NCBI RefSeq assembly: GCF_001027285.1
Contig: NZ_CP011509.1
Coordinates: 2,302,501-2,366,500, forward strand
From: Archangium gephyra
GTDB taxonomy: Bacteria; Myxococcota; Myxococcia; Myxococcales; Myxococcaceae
DNA length: 64,000 nt
Direction: 5' to 3'
In this document: positions 1 through 8,045 of the stretch, one piece after another
Numbering within the stretch: the stretch's first letter is position 1
How the letters are laid out: each line of letters opens with the position of its first letter
Program-made: the position numbers and the translations under genes
The notes under the pieces: generated by a model
What the model was told of the DNA's origin: nothing
The model's database searches: none
What the model saw: only the letters and a program-made list of their open reading frames with translations

Positions 1-1
1 G

Positions 2-910
2 GGAGACCTCGTCGAGTGGGGGGACGATGCGCAGTTCGAGGATGCGAGGGGCTGGCTTGAGAAGGTCCTCGAGCACCTGGAGGAGCACCCGCGCCTGAGG
101 CCCGACGAGCCCCACCTGTTGCTCGCCGGGGGAAACCACGATGTGGACTGGCGGCAGACGGAGGGGGAGGCGGGGGCTCGCAAGCGGCACGTGCCCTTCG
201 CGCGGGCCTTCGACTCGTTGTCCCGCTCGCTGCGCGTGCGGCTTGAGGAGGCTCCCGAGTCGAGGCAGCTCGCCATTGCCCGCTATCCGGAGCTCGGCCT
301 GGAGATCCTCCTGCTGGGCTCGGCGGAGTTCGGAGGTGAGCAGGAGAAGGACCCGGCACGCGAGGGGCTGCTCGAGCTGGTGGAGCGGCTGCGCAAGGAG
401 GCGATGGCGAAGCCGGAGCACGAGCGGGCGGCGGCGTTGCATCAGCAGGTGGCGAGGATCGATCCGGGGCTGGTGCACGGCGAGGACCTGGCGAGGGTTC
501 GCCGGGAGCCCTGGTCCCAACCGGTGCGGTTGGCGGTGCTCCACCATCCGGTCTCGCCCCTGCCGATGACGGAACTCGGCCGTTATGTGGGGTTGATCAA
601 CGCGGGAGAAGTGAAGGACCGGTTGATGGAGAAGGGGTTCTGCCTGGTGTTGCATGGGCATGCGCACACGGGCTGGTTTGGCAAGGAGGCGTGGCCCGGG
701 CGGCATGGGGACCAGGTGCTGTGGATTGCCTCGGCGCCTTCGCTGGGAAGCCGCGAGGTGCAGGAGCACCATGGGTTCAACGAGATCGTACTCTCCCGCG
801 AGCCCCATGGAAGCGAGACTACGTACTCGCTCACGGTGCTTCGCCACAGCCGGGAGGGCGGGAGTTGGGTGGAGCGCTCTCGGATGGACTGCCGGCCGGG
901 TTCAGTCTGA
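2..910 (+). CDS. Metallophosphoesterase, calcineurin-like (5' end outside window)
   Basis: The frame is already open at the first bases of the window and has no start here, so the N-terminus lies upstream. The visible part carries calcineurin-like metal-binding motifs: GDLVEW at the very beginning, GNHDVDW about 40 residues later, and LHGHAHTGWFG near the C-terminus, matching the GD, GNHD and GHxH blocks of the fold. A metal-dependent phosphoesterase is therefore well supported, but the substrate is not visible. No signal peptide can be assessed. It is followed after 117 bp by the first toxin/immunity pair on the same strand. Confidence 0.85.
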   Translation, partial: GDLVEWGDDAQFEDARGWLEKVLEHLEEHPRLRPDEPHLLLAGGNHDVDWRQTEGEAGARKRHVPFARAFDSLSRSLRVRLEEAPESRQLAIARYPELGLEILLLGSAEFGGEQEKDPAREGLLELVERLRKEAMAKPEHERAAALHQQVARIDPGLVHGEDLARVRREPWSQPVRLAVLHHPVSPLPMTELGRYVGLINAGEVKDRLMEKGFCLVLHGHAHTGWFGKEAWPGRHGDQVLWIASAPSLGSREVQEHHGFNEIVLSREPHGSETTYSLTVLRHSREGGSWVERSRMDCRPGSV

Positions 911-1027
911 GCGAGCCGTGCTGGCAGGCAAAGGTTTCGTGGCGAGCACCACCTGACAGGATTGCTCCAGGGCTGGGCAGGGCGCTGCATGGTAGGTTCC
1001 GGACGTCACCCCGGAGCCGTCACACTC

Positions 1028-1600
1028 ATGAATCTCCTGCCGTTGATCCTGGTACTCGTCACCACGCAGATCCCATGTGGACCCAGGGAACTCTCGGTCA
1101 CTTGCAAGTGCAAGCAGGGGATGGCCACCGCCTGTGAGGCGTTGCGCCAGACAGACAAGAAGCTGGCGGATGCGCTGGAAGCGGCGGCCAGGCAGGCGGT
1201 GAGGGAGGTGGTGCAGGCCGCCCATGCGCAGCAAGGCGCCGAGGAGTCAGGGGCGTCGGAGTCCGAGGGAGAGGAAGCCGCGCAGGCATCCTCCGATGCG
1301 CCAGAGCCTCCCGAGTGCACGGGCCAGGAGCACCACATCATCTCCAGGCGGATAGCCAGGGAGTTGGACAATCACCGCATACTTCGAGGTGCTTACAAAG
1401 CTCGGGACCGGCGATTCGTTGCGCAGGCCAAGGACGAAGAATCACACTGCGGATACCAACAATGGCATCGTGACGTGGACGATGAGGTTGTCGAGTGGCT
1501 CAAAACGAATAAAGCCGCGACCTCAAGAACGTTCGAGGATTTTCTGCGGGAGATCTACTCCCGGCCAGAGATGCTCGCGAGATTCCCCAATGGCTATTGA
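1028..1600 (+). CDS. Predicted secreted polymorphic toxin with HH-type nuclease-like C-terminal domain (Sit-like)
   Basis: 190 aa from the ATG at 1028; the frame is open further upstream only through a TTG at 962, which would put a charged stretch before the hydrophobic signal, so the ATG is preferred. The N-terminus is a short hydrophobic signal (MNLLPLILVLV) followed by a Cys at residue 17 in a poor lipobox context (TQIPC). Residues ~30-105 are a Cys-containing then Glu/Ala-rich linker. The C-terminal ~90 residues begin with EHHIISRR and continue with GYQQWHRDVDDEV, resembling toxin tips of WapA/Rhs-type proteins of the HNH/endonuclease VII group. The next gene overlaps its end by 11 bp and encodes a CxxC protein like SitI6, which is why this is read as toxin plus immunity. 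Toxin activity is inference; a nuclease role is likely but unproven. Confidence 0.65.
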   Translation: MNLLPLILVLVTTQIPCGPRELSVTCKCKQGMATACEALRQTDKKLADALEAAARQAVREVVQAAHAQQGAEESGASESEGEEAAQASSDAPEPPECTGQEHHIISRRIARELDNHRILRGAYKARDRRFVAQAKDEESHCGYQQWHRDVDDEVVEWLKTNKAATSRTFEDFLREIYSRPEMLARFPNGY

Positions 1601-2276
1601 ATCCTCCACATCCCCACGCTTCTTCGTTTTGAAGCATGAAAGAGGGGGGAGTCACGACGTCGATTTCACCAGCAGCGATAACAATGTAGGCGAAGCAGCG
1701 AGATGCCCGCAGTGTGGAGACTTCATTGGCTCGCTGCCGTGGTTGCCACCTCACCGAGGCACATTGGAACTTTACGGAAAGGACCCTGGCGATTTCGTCA
1801 GGGGGGTCGGTGATGAAGTCCTCATCAGCGAACGCCTGGTTGAGGCTTTCCGTGCGGAGGGCCTCACTGGCTTGATAGGCTTCCATCCCGTGGAAGTGCT
1901 GCGGGTGCGCAGGCAGCGCCGCGGCCCCAAGACACCCACGACGCCCAGATATTTCGTGGTCACTCCCGTGTTTGGCGGTGCGGCTGTAGACGAACACCGC
2001 AGCCGTATTCGGCGCTCCTCGCCCATCACGTGTCACTGGTGCCGTGAGACCGGAGTGGACTCCATTCACGGGGTTGTTCTCGAGCAGGGCAGTTGGAATG
2101 GCGATGACATTTTTACCGCCCGCGGTCTGCCCGGTTCCATTGTCGTCTCCGAGCGCTTCGCGGACTTCGTGGCCCGGCACGGCTTCACCAACATGAAGCT
2201 GACGCCCACGGAGGAGTACACGTGGGACCCCCTGCGGCGTGGCCCTCCGCCCTCGACTCCGGGCGGACAGGCCTGA
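1590..2276 (+). CDS. Predicted immunity protein, duplicated CxxC architecture
   Basis: 228 aa. The ATG at 1590 lies inside the end of the preceding toxin gene (11-bp overlap), implying translational coupling. Two CxxC pairs (Cys39/42 in CPQCGD and Cys148/151 in CHWCRE) each precede a matching segment: ISERLVE at ~79-85 and VSERFAD at ~186-192. The protein therefore looks like two copies of one unit, probably each binding a metal such as zinc. The layout is the same as in the SitI6-like protein at 12844-13566, although the toxins differ. No signal peptide, so it should act inside the cell, as expected for immunity to a delivered toxin. It also recalls the double-CXXCG and Imm11 families. Function is inferred from pairing and architecture. 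Confidence 0.65.
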   Translation: MAIESSTSPRFFVLKHERGGSHDVDFTSSDNNVGEAARCPQCGDFIGSLPWLPPHRGTLELYGKDPGDFVRGVGDEVLISERLVEAFRAEGLTGLIGFHPVEVLRVRRQRRGPKTPTTPRYFVVTPVFGGAAVDEHRSRIRRSSPITCHWCRETGVDSIHGVVLEQGSWNGDDIFTARGLPGSIVVSERFADFVARHGFTNMKLTPTEEYTWDPLRRGPPPSTPGGQA

Positions 2277-2304
2277 GACTCCCTGGCTCGTCGCGCCTCG
2301 CCGC

Positions 2305-4323
2305 TCAGGAGGCGTTGGGCAGCGGCATGGGCACAGCCTGCTCAGGGGCCGACCCAGTGGCTTCCCCGCGCAGCAGCCACAGCGCTACCACCCCGGGCAC
2401 ACACAGCGCGAGCGCCACCTGCCAGGACTGTGTCCACGCCGGCTGCGTCTCCATCCGTGACAACAGCACGCTGGTGGCGTTGTTGACGAAGTGCAGGACG
2501 ACTCCGGCCAGCAGCGAGCGCGTGCCCAGTGTGGCGTAGCCGAGCACCAGCCCCACCACCGCGGCGATGAGCACGTGCACCGGGTGGATGTGGAGCAGGC
2601 CGAAGGTCAGTGCGCTGCCCACCACCGCCACCGTGCGAGAGCCCGTGCGCGACAGCCCCGACAACATCACCCCTCGGAACGCCGCCTCCTCGCACACCGC
2701 CGGAGCCAGCGCCACCACCGCCAGCGCCAACGCGAGCGGCCAGCGGGCGCTCTCCTTCATCAGCAGCTCCATCAGCCGCATGAACTCCTCCGTCCCCGGC
2801 GGCGACACGGCGCCCAGCACCCGGCTCAGCACCCCCTGCAGGCCGAGCATTCCCGGCACCAGCAGCAGCACCGCGAGCACCCCGCGCCGCGTGGGCAGCC
2901 GCAGCGAGAACACCTCCCGCATGTCCGCTCCGGAGCGCTTCACCCACAGCACCGCCACCGCCAGGAAGATGCCCACCTGGCTCACCGCCAGCACGCCCCA
3001 CATCGGCAAGCGCTTCCACAGCAGCACGCCCGCGAACAGCGAGGCCACCAGCACCACCGCGAAGTAGAGCAGGGCGCTCCCCGGCGAGAAGTGGTCTCCC
3101 CGCCGCACCTTCCGGCCGAACACGTCCCTCCACGGCTTCTCTCCCGACAGCAGCACCTGCTCGCTCTCGAAGACCCGCGCCGCGAAGAGCAGCCCCACCA
3201 CCGCCCACGCCAGCGTGCTCGTGAACACCACCCCGAAAATCCCCGCGGACACCTTCGCCGTCAGCAGCTCGCGCAGCAGCAGCGCCACGTTGACGAGCGG
3301 CACCGTGGCCAGCGCGGGCGTCAGCTCCAGCCCCGGCACCATGGCCGCATGCGCCGCCACCATCACCCCCAGCAGCAGCGGGGTGAGGTAGTTCTGGCCC
3401 TCCTTGAAGCTGCGCGCCATCACCCCCACCGCCACGAGCAGCGCGCTCACCAGCAGCGACAGCGGCACCAGCGCGGCGAACACCGCTCCCAGCACCCCCA
3501 CGCTCACGTGCACCCGCCCCACCGCTCCTCCCGCGATTCCCACGATGGCCAGTCCCATCGCCCCCAGGTTCACCAGCGCCCCGCCCAGCGTGAAGAGGCT
3601 CACCACCCCGTACTTGCCCAGCACCACCTCCAGCGGCCGCACCGGCGCGCACAGCAGCGTCTGCAGCGTGCCCCGCTCCTTCTCGCCCGCCGTCACGTCG
3701 ATGGCCGGGTAGAAGCCCGACATCACCAGCGCGCACAGCAGCAGGTACGGCAACCCCCACGCCAGCCACATGCCCATCGAGCGGAAGTCCGTCTCCTTCA
3801 CCTGGAGCGGCTCGGCCAGCTCCGGGGACAGCCCCGCCTGCTCGAAGCGGCCTCGCACCGCGTGCAGCTTCACCCCGTCCAACACCTTGTCCAACCGCTT
3901 GCGCGCCACCCCCGAGCCGGGCCGCCCCGTGTCGAAGTAGAGCTCCAGCCCGAGGTTCTCCCCGGCTCCCTCCACCGGTACCGTCTTCAGCGCGAGCACC
4001 GCCTGGACCTTGCGCTCCTCCATCAGCGTCAGGGCCTCCCGGGCGGGCGCCTCTGGAATCGCCTCGCGGCGCTCCACCCACTCCACGCGCTCGGCCTTCC
4101 CCAGCTCCTCCAGGAGCGAGGCGGGCGCGGGCCCCCAGACGGCCAGCTTCAAGGGCTGCTCCTGGAGTTTCTGGTTGGCCGCACCCGCCATCAGCGCGGA
4201 GCCCACCAGCAGCAGCGGGTAGAGCAGCATCGGCACCCCCACGAGCAGCGCGAGCGTGCGCCGGTCTCGCAGGGCCTCCAGCAAGTCACGGCGGAAGAGG
4301 GCGTAGGCGATGGAGAAACGCAT
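2305..4323 (-). CDS. ABC transporter permease fused to CPBP intramembrane protease
   Basis: 672 aa. The N-terminal ~440 residues are a NatB-like ABC-2 exporter permease: one membrane helix, a large extracytoplasmic domain, then several helices (LLLCALVMSGFYP onward). The C-terminal ~200 residues hold the CPBP (CAAX protease and bacteriocin-processing) signature: EEAAFRG (EExxxR), FGLLHIH (FxxxH) and HFVNN (HxxxN), all intact, so the protease part may be active. Start is the ATG at 4323, 10 bp after the ATPase gene's stop; open sequence further upstream overlaps that gene. Last gene of a four-gene operon. Such fusions are known next to NatA-type ATPases. The exported substrate is not visible. 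Confidence 0.88.
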   Translation of the reverse strand: MRFSIAYALFRRDLLEALRDRRTLALLVGVPMLLYPLLLVGSALMAGAANQKLQEQPLKLAVWGPAPASLLEELGKAERVEWVERREAIPEAPAREALTLMEERKVQAVLALKTVPVEGAGENLGLELYFDTGRPGSGVARKRLDKVLDGVKLHAVRGRFEQAGLSPELAEPLQVKETDFRSMGMWLAWGLPYLLLCALVMSGFYPAIDVTAGEKERGTLQTLLCAPVRPLEVVLGKYGVVSLFTLGGALVNLGAMGLAIVGIAGGAVGRVHVSVGVLGAVFAALVPLSLLVSALLVAVGVMARSFKEGQNYLTPLLLGVMVAAHAAMVPGLELTPALATVPLVNVALLLRELLTAKVSAGIFGVVFTSTLAWAVVGLLFAARVFESEQVLLSGEKPWRDVFGRKVRRGDHFSPGSALLYFAVVLVASLFAGVLLWKRLPMWGVLAVSQVGIFLAVAVLWVKRSGADMREVFSLRLPTRRGVLAVLLLVPGMLGLQGVLSRVLGAVSPPGTEEFMRLMELLMKESARWPLALALAVVALAPAVCEEAAFRGVMLSGLSRTGSRTVAVVGSALTFGLLHIHPVHVLIAAVVGLVLGYATLGTRSLLAGVVLHFVNNATSVLLSRMETQPAWTQSWQVALALCVPGVVALWLLRGEATGSAPEQAVPMPLPNAS

Positions 4324-4333
4324 GGGACACCTC

Positions 4334-5059
4334 TCAGGCGGACCGCGAGGGCAGGTAGTGGAGGAAGGCCTCGGTGAGCGTGCGGACTCCGGCGCGGGCG
4401 CACACCTCGGGGATGGGGCCCTGATCGAGCGCCTCGCCCTGGTGCAGCAGCACCACCCGGTCACACAGGTAGTCCACCTCTCCCATCACGTGCGTGGAGA
4501 AGAGGATGGCCTTGCCCTCGTCCCTCGCCGCGCGGATGGCGTCCAGCAGGAAGCGCCCGGACAGCACGTCCAGCGCCGTGGTGGGCTCGTCCAGGATGAG
4601 CGCCGGTGGATCATGCAGGAACGCACGCGCCACGTTCGCCCGCTGCTTCTGCCCCGCCGACAGCGTCCCGCAGGGCTTGTCCGCGAAGGGCCCCATCTCG
4701 AAGCGCGCGATGAGCTCCTCCGTGCGCCGCTTCAGGTGCGCCGGCTCCAGCTCGTGCAGCTGCCCGAAGAAGGTGAGCACCTCGCGCGGGCTCAGCCGCT
4801 GCGACAGCGCCGTGTCCCCCGAGAGGAAGCCCAGCCGCTGCTTGACGCGGAAGGCGTCCGCCGCCGTGCTCGCCCCGTCCACCACGCCCTCTCCCTCCGA
4901 GGGCGTCAGCACTCCGGCCAGCATGCGCAGCAGCGTCGTCTTCCCCGCGCCGTTGGGGCCCAGCAGCCCCACCACCTCTCCGGCGGCCACCGTGAAGCTC
5001 ACCTCCTTCACGGCCGTGAAGTCTCCGTAGTGCTTCGTCAACCTCCGGGCTTCGATCAT
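4334..5059 (-). CDS. ABC transporter ATP-binding protein, NatA-like
   Basis: 241 aa, the usual length for a single nucleotide-binding domain. Walker A is GPNGAGKTT (~35-43), the signature is LSAGQKQRA (~135), and Walker B is ALILDEPTTALD (~157). It should power the permease/CPBP protein encoded immediately downstream. A short 72-bp gap separates it from the upstream regulator gene. NatA-type ATPases drive exporters of ions, drugs or peptides; the cargo cannot be read from this sequence. Confidence 0.93.
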   Translation of the reverse strand: MIEARRLTKHYGDFTAVKEVSFTVAAGEVVGLLGPNGAGKTTLLRMLAGVLTPSEGEGVVDGASTAADAFRVKQRLGFLSGDTALSQRLSPREVLTFFGQLHELEPAHLKRRTEELIARFEMGPFADKPCGTLSAGQKQRANVARAFLHDPPALILDEPTTALDVLSGRFLLDAIRAARDEGKAILFSTHVMGEVDYLCDRVVLLHQGEALDQGPIPEVCARAGVRTLTEAFLHYLPSRSA

Positions 5060-5131
5060 GGCGTACCCCTCCCGTGACGGCCCCTCCCGCGGAGCGCGAG
5101 GGCCGTGTGCACTTCCGCGATGTACCTGTGC

Positions 5132-5464
5132 TCAGTCCGTGCCCTGCGGCACCCAGCGCCGGGCCTTGCTGCGCAACTGCTCCAGCTGCTGCCAGTGCCG
5201 CTCCACCGCCTCGCGCCCCGGCTTCGTCACCGCGATGCGCGTCAGCGGCGTCTTGCCCTTGAACTGCTTCTCCACCGTCACCAGCCCCGCCTCCTCCAGC
5301 TTCGCCAGGTGGCTGGACAGGTTTCCCTTGGACAGGCCGGTGAGCCGCTGCAGGTAGAGGAAGTCCGCGCTCTCGCACGACGTCAGCGCGGTGAGCAGTG
5401 CCAGCCGCGCCGGCTCGTGGATGAGCCTGTCCAGCGCCGCCAGCTCCTCGAAAGGCGCCTTCAT
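5132..5464 (-). CDS. Winged-helix transcriptional regulator
   Basis: 110 aa, a single winged helix-turn-helix domain of the small MarR/ArsR-like type. The HTH is visible in YLQRLTGLSKGNLSSHLAKL, followed by the wing with TPLTRIAVTKPG. Its ATG overlaps the stop codon of the upstream membrane-protein gene (ATGA at 5461-5464), so the two are translationally coupled. It sits between a membrane protein and the ABC genes of one operon, a common place for a regulator that controls its own operon. Two GTTTG-N5-CAAAC palindromes around the operon promoter are the obvious candidate targets. That link is inference. Confidence 0.85.
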   Translation of the reverse strand: MKAPFEELAALDRLIHEPARLALLTALTSCESADFLYLQRLTGLSKGNLSSHLAKLEEAGLVTVEKQFKGKTPLTRIAVTKPGREAVERHWQQLEQLRSKARRWVPQGTD

Positions 5465-6159
5465 CCCGGTACCTCCTCGGTCTCCGTCTCGGGCTCGGGC
5501 TCATGGCCCAGCGTGCGCACGAGCAGCCGGTGATCCAGCACGCCGAGCACCACCACGGCCAGGCCCCATATCCCCGTCAGGGTGACCGCCGCGGCCCGGG
5601 CCTCCGAGGTGAAGGGCAGGGTCCTCAGCAGCGCGTACACCGGGTTGGCCTCCAGCGCGTGCAGCACCGCCAGCGCCGCGAAGCCACCGGCCACGCCCAG
5701 GTAGTGGCGCGCCACCCGGCCGCTCCACTGCCAGTACCACACCAGGCTCAGCGCCGAGACGACGAGGATCCACAGGACCGGGGGCTCCGCCGAGAACACC
5801 TGCGTGGACTTGCGGATCACCGCGGTGAGGATTCCCACCACGAGCCCGGCGACCGCCGACACGCCGATGGCCTTCTGCATGCGCTGATTCGTGGTGGCGC
5901 TCCGGCGCACCTCGCCGAACCTCCGGCGGTAGTACGCCCCCAACAGCGCGTAGCACCCCACCGCCAGCAGCGACCCGCCCAGCATGACGAGCAGGCCCCG
6001 CCCCAGGTGCGCCTTCGCGTCCACCCCCTCCGGCGTGGGCAGCGCCAACCAGGCCGCGAAGCCCAGCTGCACCACGCCCAGGGGCACGAAGCGCAGGCCC
6101 TGGACCCAGTCGTAGTACGTCGTCACGAACTGGATGCGCTGCAGCTGTTGCTCGGACAT
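5461..6159 (-). CDS. Hypothetical polytopic membrane protein
   Basis: 232 aa, first gene of the ABC operon. The ATG at 6159 has a strong purine-rich ribosome site (GGGGGGAGG) just upstream. About six hydrophobic segments can be read, for example VPLGVVQLGFAAWLAL, LLVMLGGSLLAVGCYALL and VLWILVVSALSLVWYW, with a charged C-terminal tail rich in Glu. I do not recognise the family. Translational coupling to the winged-helix regulator suggests it belongs to the same response system, possibly as a sensor or a partner of the exporter. Its function is unknown. Confidence 0.8.
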   Translation of the reverse strand: MSEQQLQRIQFVTTYYDWVQGLRFVPLGVVQLGFAAWLALPTPEGVDAKAHLGRGLLVMLGGSLLAVGCYALLGAYYRRRFGEVRRSATTNQRMQKAIGVSAVAGLVVGILTAVIRKSTQVFSAEPPVLWILVVSALSLVWYWQWSGRVARHYLGVAGGFAALAVLHALEANPVYALLRTLPFTSEARAAAVTLTGIWGLAVVVLGVLDHRLLVRTLGHEPEPETETEEVPG

Positions 6160-6188
6160 GACGGCCTCCCCCCTCAGCGGGGCAGACA

Positions 6189-6205
6189 GGTTTGCGTGAC
6201 AAACC
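6189..6205. promoter_or_regulatory. Operator-like palindrome 1 (GGTTTG-N5-CAAACC)
   Basis: A perfect inverted repeat with 6-bp arms and a 5-nt spacer (CGTGA). It lies just downstream of the proposed -10 element of the ABC operon promoter, where a bound repressor would block transcription. It shares the GTTTG-N5-CAAAC core with the second site; the centres are 54 bp apart, about five helical turns. Confidence 0.6.
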
Positions 6206-6208
6206 AAG

Positions 6209-6237
6209 AGGTAACCCGCCCGCCTGCTCGGTGTCAA
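6209..6237 (-). promoter_or_regulatory. Probable sigma-70-type promoter of the ABC/CPBP operon
   Basis: On the minus strand a perfect -35 hexamer TTGACA (6237-6232) is followed after 17 nt by TTACCT (6214-6209), a weak -10. The predicted start is near 6202, about 40 nt before the ATG at 6159. The promoter lies exactly between the two palindromes. The -10 is poor, so confidence is moderate. Confidence 0.5.
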
Positions 6238-6241
6238 CAAC

Positions 6242-6260
6242 CAGTTTGTGGTGCAAACTG
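6242..6260. promoter_or_regulatory. Operator-like palindrome 2 (CAGTTTG-N5-CAAACTG)
   Basis: A perfect inverted repeat with 7-bp arms and 5-nt spacer (TGGTG), immediately upstream of the -35 element of the ABC operon and 8 bp after the end of the next gene. It shares the core with the palindrome at 6189-6205, so the two are probably bound by the same dimeric regulator, most simply the winged-helix protein of the operon. Confidence 0.6.
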
Positions 6261-6268
6261 CGTCCGGC

Positions 6269-7981
6269 TCACCAGATGCCGACGCCGAGGTGCAGCCCGC
6301 CGCGGGCTTCAATCTCCTCCAGCAGCGCGGAGCCGCCGAGCGCCAGGCCATAGGCGGGCATGGACTCGGTGACGAGCCGGCCGTCGTCGCGGGCGAGGTA
6401 CGTCACGGGGGCGCCGAGGCGGGAGAAGCCGGAGGCGCGCAGCAGCTTCTCCGCGGCGCGGGTGATGAGGAAGGCGAGGGCGAGCTCCACGCCGTGTCCG
6501 GCGAGCAGCCCCAGCACGTGTTGGGTGAGGAGCGTGCCCAGTCCCCGCCGCTGGTGCTCGGGCGCCACGGAGATGCCCATGCCCGCCACCTTCACCATGC
6601 GGCCGCCCAGCATCACCTCGCGGAAGGTGATGGAGCGGAAGCCCGCGAGCATTCCGCCCCGCCGCACCGTCACCACCAGGTCCGGCCGCGTGTCGTAGTA
6701 GTAGCGGCCCTGGAGCGCGGGCTCTCCCGGGATGCAGCGGGCCACCAGCGCGCACAGCTCCGCCTCCAGCCCGGGCGGCAGCTCCCGGGTGTCGTGCACC
6801 TCGAGCGACTCGTCCACGCTCGTGGCGGGCCGCACCCGCCCGCGTGCCTTCACCGTCTCGTTGTAGAGCACCACCTTGTGCAGCTCCACGGTGCCGCCGA
6901 AGACGGAGAGGCACAGCAAGTCCCTCAGCATGCCCTCGGCGCCCTCGCCCCGGCGCAGGCCCTTGCCCCCCAGAATGCGGATGAGCCCCTGGGCCGCGTC
7001 CACCGCCGCCTCCACACCGTGCAGCTTGATGATGGAGAGGGTGCCGAACACCTCCTCGCCCCGGGCGAGTGTGCCGAGCGCCGAGTCCAGCAGCGCCTCC
7101 AGCGTCTCCTCGGCCACGCGCATGCGCACCAGCCGCTCTTGAATGTACTGGTGGCGCCCCAGGGGCTCGCCGAAGGTGCGGCGCGACTGCGCGTGGGCCA
7201 GTCCGCGCTCCAGGCAGCGGCGCACCGCCGCGAGGTACAACACGCCGGTGAGCAACCGTTCCTCGGTGAAGGTGGCGCGGAACAGACGCACGCCGTCCCC
7301 CAGCTCGCCGAGCCGCGCGTCCGCGGGCAGCAGTACCCGCCGGGCGATGAGGTTGCCGGTGGCGGAGGTGGCCAGGCCCGTGAGGTCCGTCACCGGGCGC
7401 AGGTGCACGCCCGGCCAGGCCGTCTCCACCAGGAAGAGGTTCACCGCGTGGGCCGGAGGCACGCCGCCCAGCCGCGCGGAGACGATGGCCAGGTCCGCCG
7501 GCCCCACGTTGGTGATGCTGCACTTGCGCGCGTCGAGCCGAGGGCCCTCCGGCGTGGGCACCACGCGCGCGCGCAGGGCGAGGATGTCCGTGCCCGCGCG
7601 CGGCTCGGTGTTGGCCACCGCGCCCACCCACTCGCCGGACAGCAACCGGGGCAGGTGCCGTGCCCGTTGGGCCTCCGTTCCAGCCCGGGCCAGCAGCCGC
7701 ACGCACACGAGGTGCGAGAGCAGCGAGGTGGCCAGCCCGAGGTCCCCCGAGCCCGCCGCGAAGCCCGCGAGCGCATGCACCGCGCCCGGCAGCCCCTCGC
7801 CCCCCAGGGAGGGCTCCAGGGCCACGCGGAACATGCCCGCGTCGCCGAGCCACCGGAACGCCGCGCGGTCGAAACCCGGGGACGTCCCCTGGCTCCCTCG
7901 CCGCTTGCGGCCTGCCTTCGTCCGCTCGGTGCGGTAGCGCTCACCCAGGGCGCGGAACCGCTCGTGAAGCGCGCTCCTCAT
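6269..7981 (-). CDS. Acyl-CoA dehydrogenase fused to a GNAT acetyltransferase domain
   Basis: 570 aa. Residues ~1-385 are an acyl-CoA dehydrogenase: substrate/FAD region AVANTEPRAGTD (~121-132), C-terminal helical domain with QSRRTFGEPL (~265) and the RDLLCLSVFGGT block (~353-364). At the position where medium-chain enzymes carry the catalytic Glu (YEGT) this protein has Gly (FGGT). A Glu-Arg pair in the preceding helix (FTEERLLTG, Glu240/241) sits where isovaleryl- and long-chain-type enzymes carry theirs, so activity is still plausible. Residues ~400-570 form a GNAT domain with the acetyl-CoA loop PEHQRRGLGT. The two folds in one chain suggest chemistry on an acyl-CoA or acyl carrier followed by acyl transfer. 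Substrate unknown; no biosynthetic cluster surrounds it. Confidence 0.82.
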   Translation of the reverse strand: MRSALHERFRALGERYRTERTKAGRKRRGSQGTSPGFDRAAFRWLGDAGMFRVALEPSLGGEGLPGAVHALAGFAAGSGDLGLATSLLSHLVCVRLLARAGTEAQRARHLPRLLSGEWVGAVANTEPRAGTDILALRARVVPTPEGPRLDARKCSITNVGPADLAIVSARLGGVPPAHAVNLFLVETAWPGVHLRPVTDLTGLATSATGNLIARRVLLPADARLGELGDGVRLFRATFTEERLLTGVLYLAAVRRCLERGLAHAQSRRTFGEPLGRHQYIQERLVRMRVAEETLEALLDSALGTLARGEEVFGTLSIIKLHGVEAAVDAAQGLIRILGGKGLRRGEGAEGMLRDLLCLSVFGGTVELHKVVLYNETVKARGRVRPATSVDESLEVHDTRELPPGLEAELCALVARCIPGEPALQGRYYYDTRPDLVVTVRRGGMLAGFRSITFREVMLGGRMVKVAGMGISVAPEHQRRGLGTLLTQHVLGLLAGHGVELALAFLITRAAEKLLRASGFSRLGAPVTYLARDDGRLVTESMPAYGLALGGSALLEEIEARGGLHLGVGIW

Positions 7982-8045
7982 GCCGGCCTCCTGTCGAGGC
8001 CGAGTCTACACCCGTGCGGCGCCCCGGCCGGGAGCCGCCAGGGCG

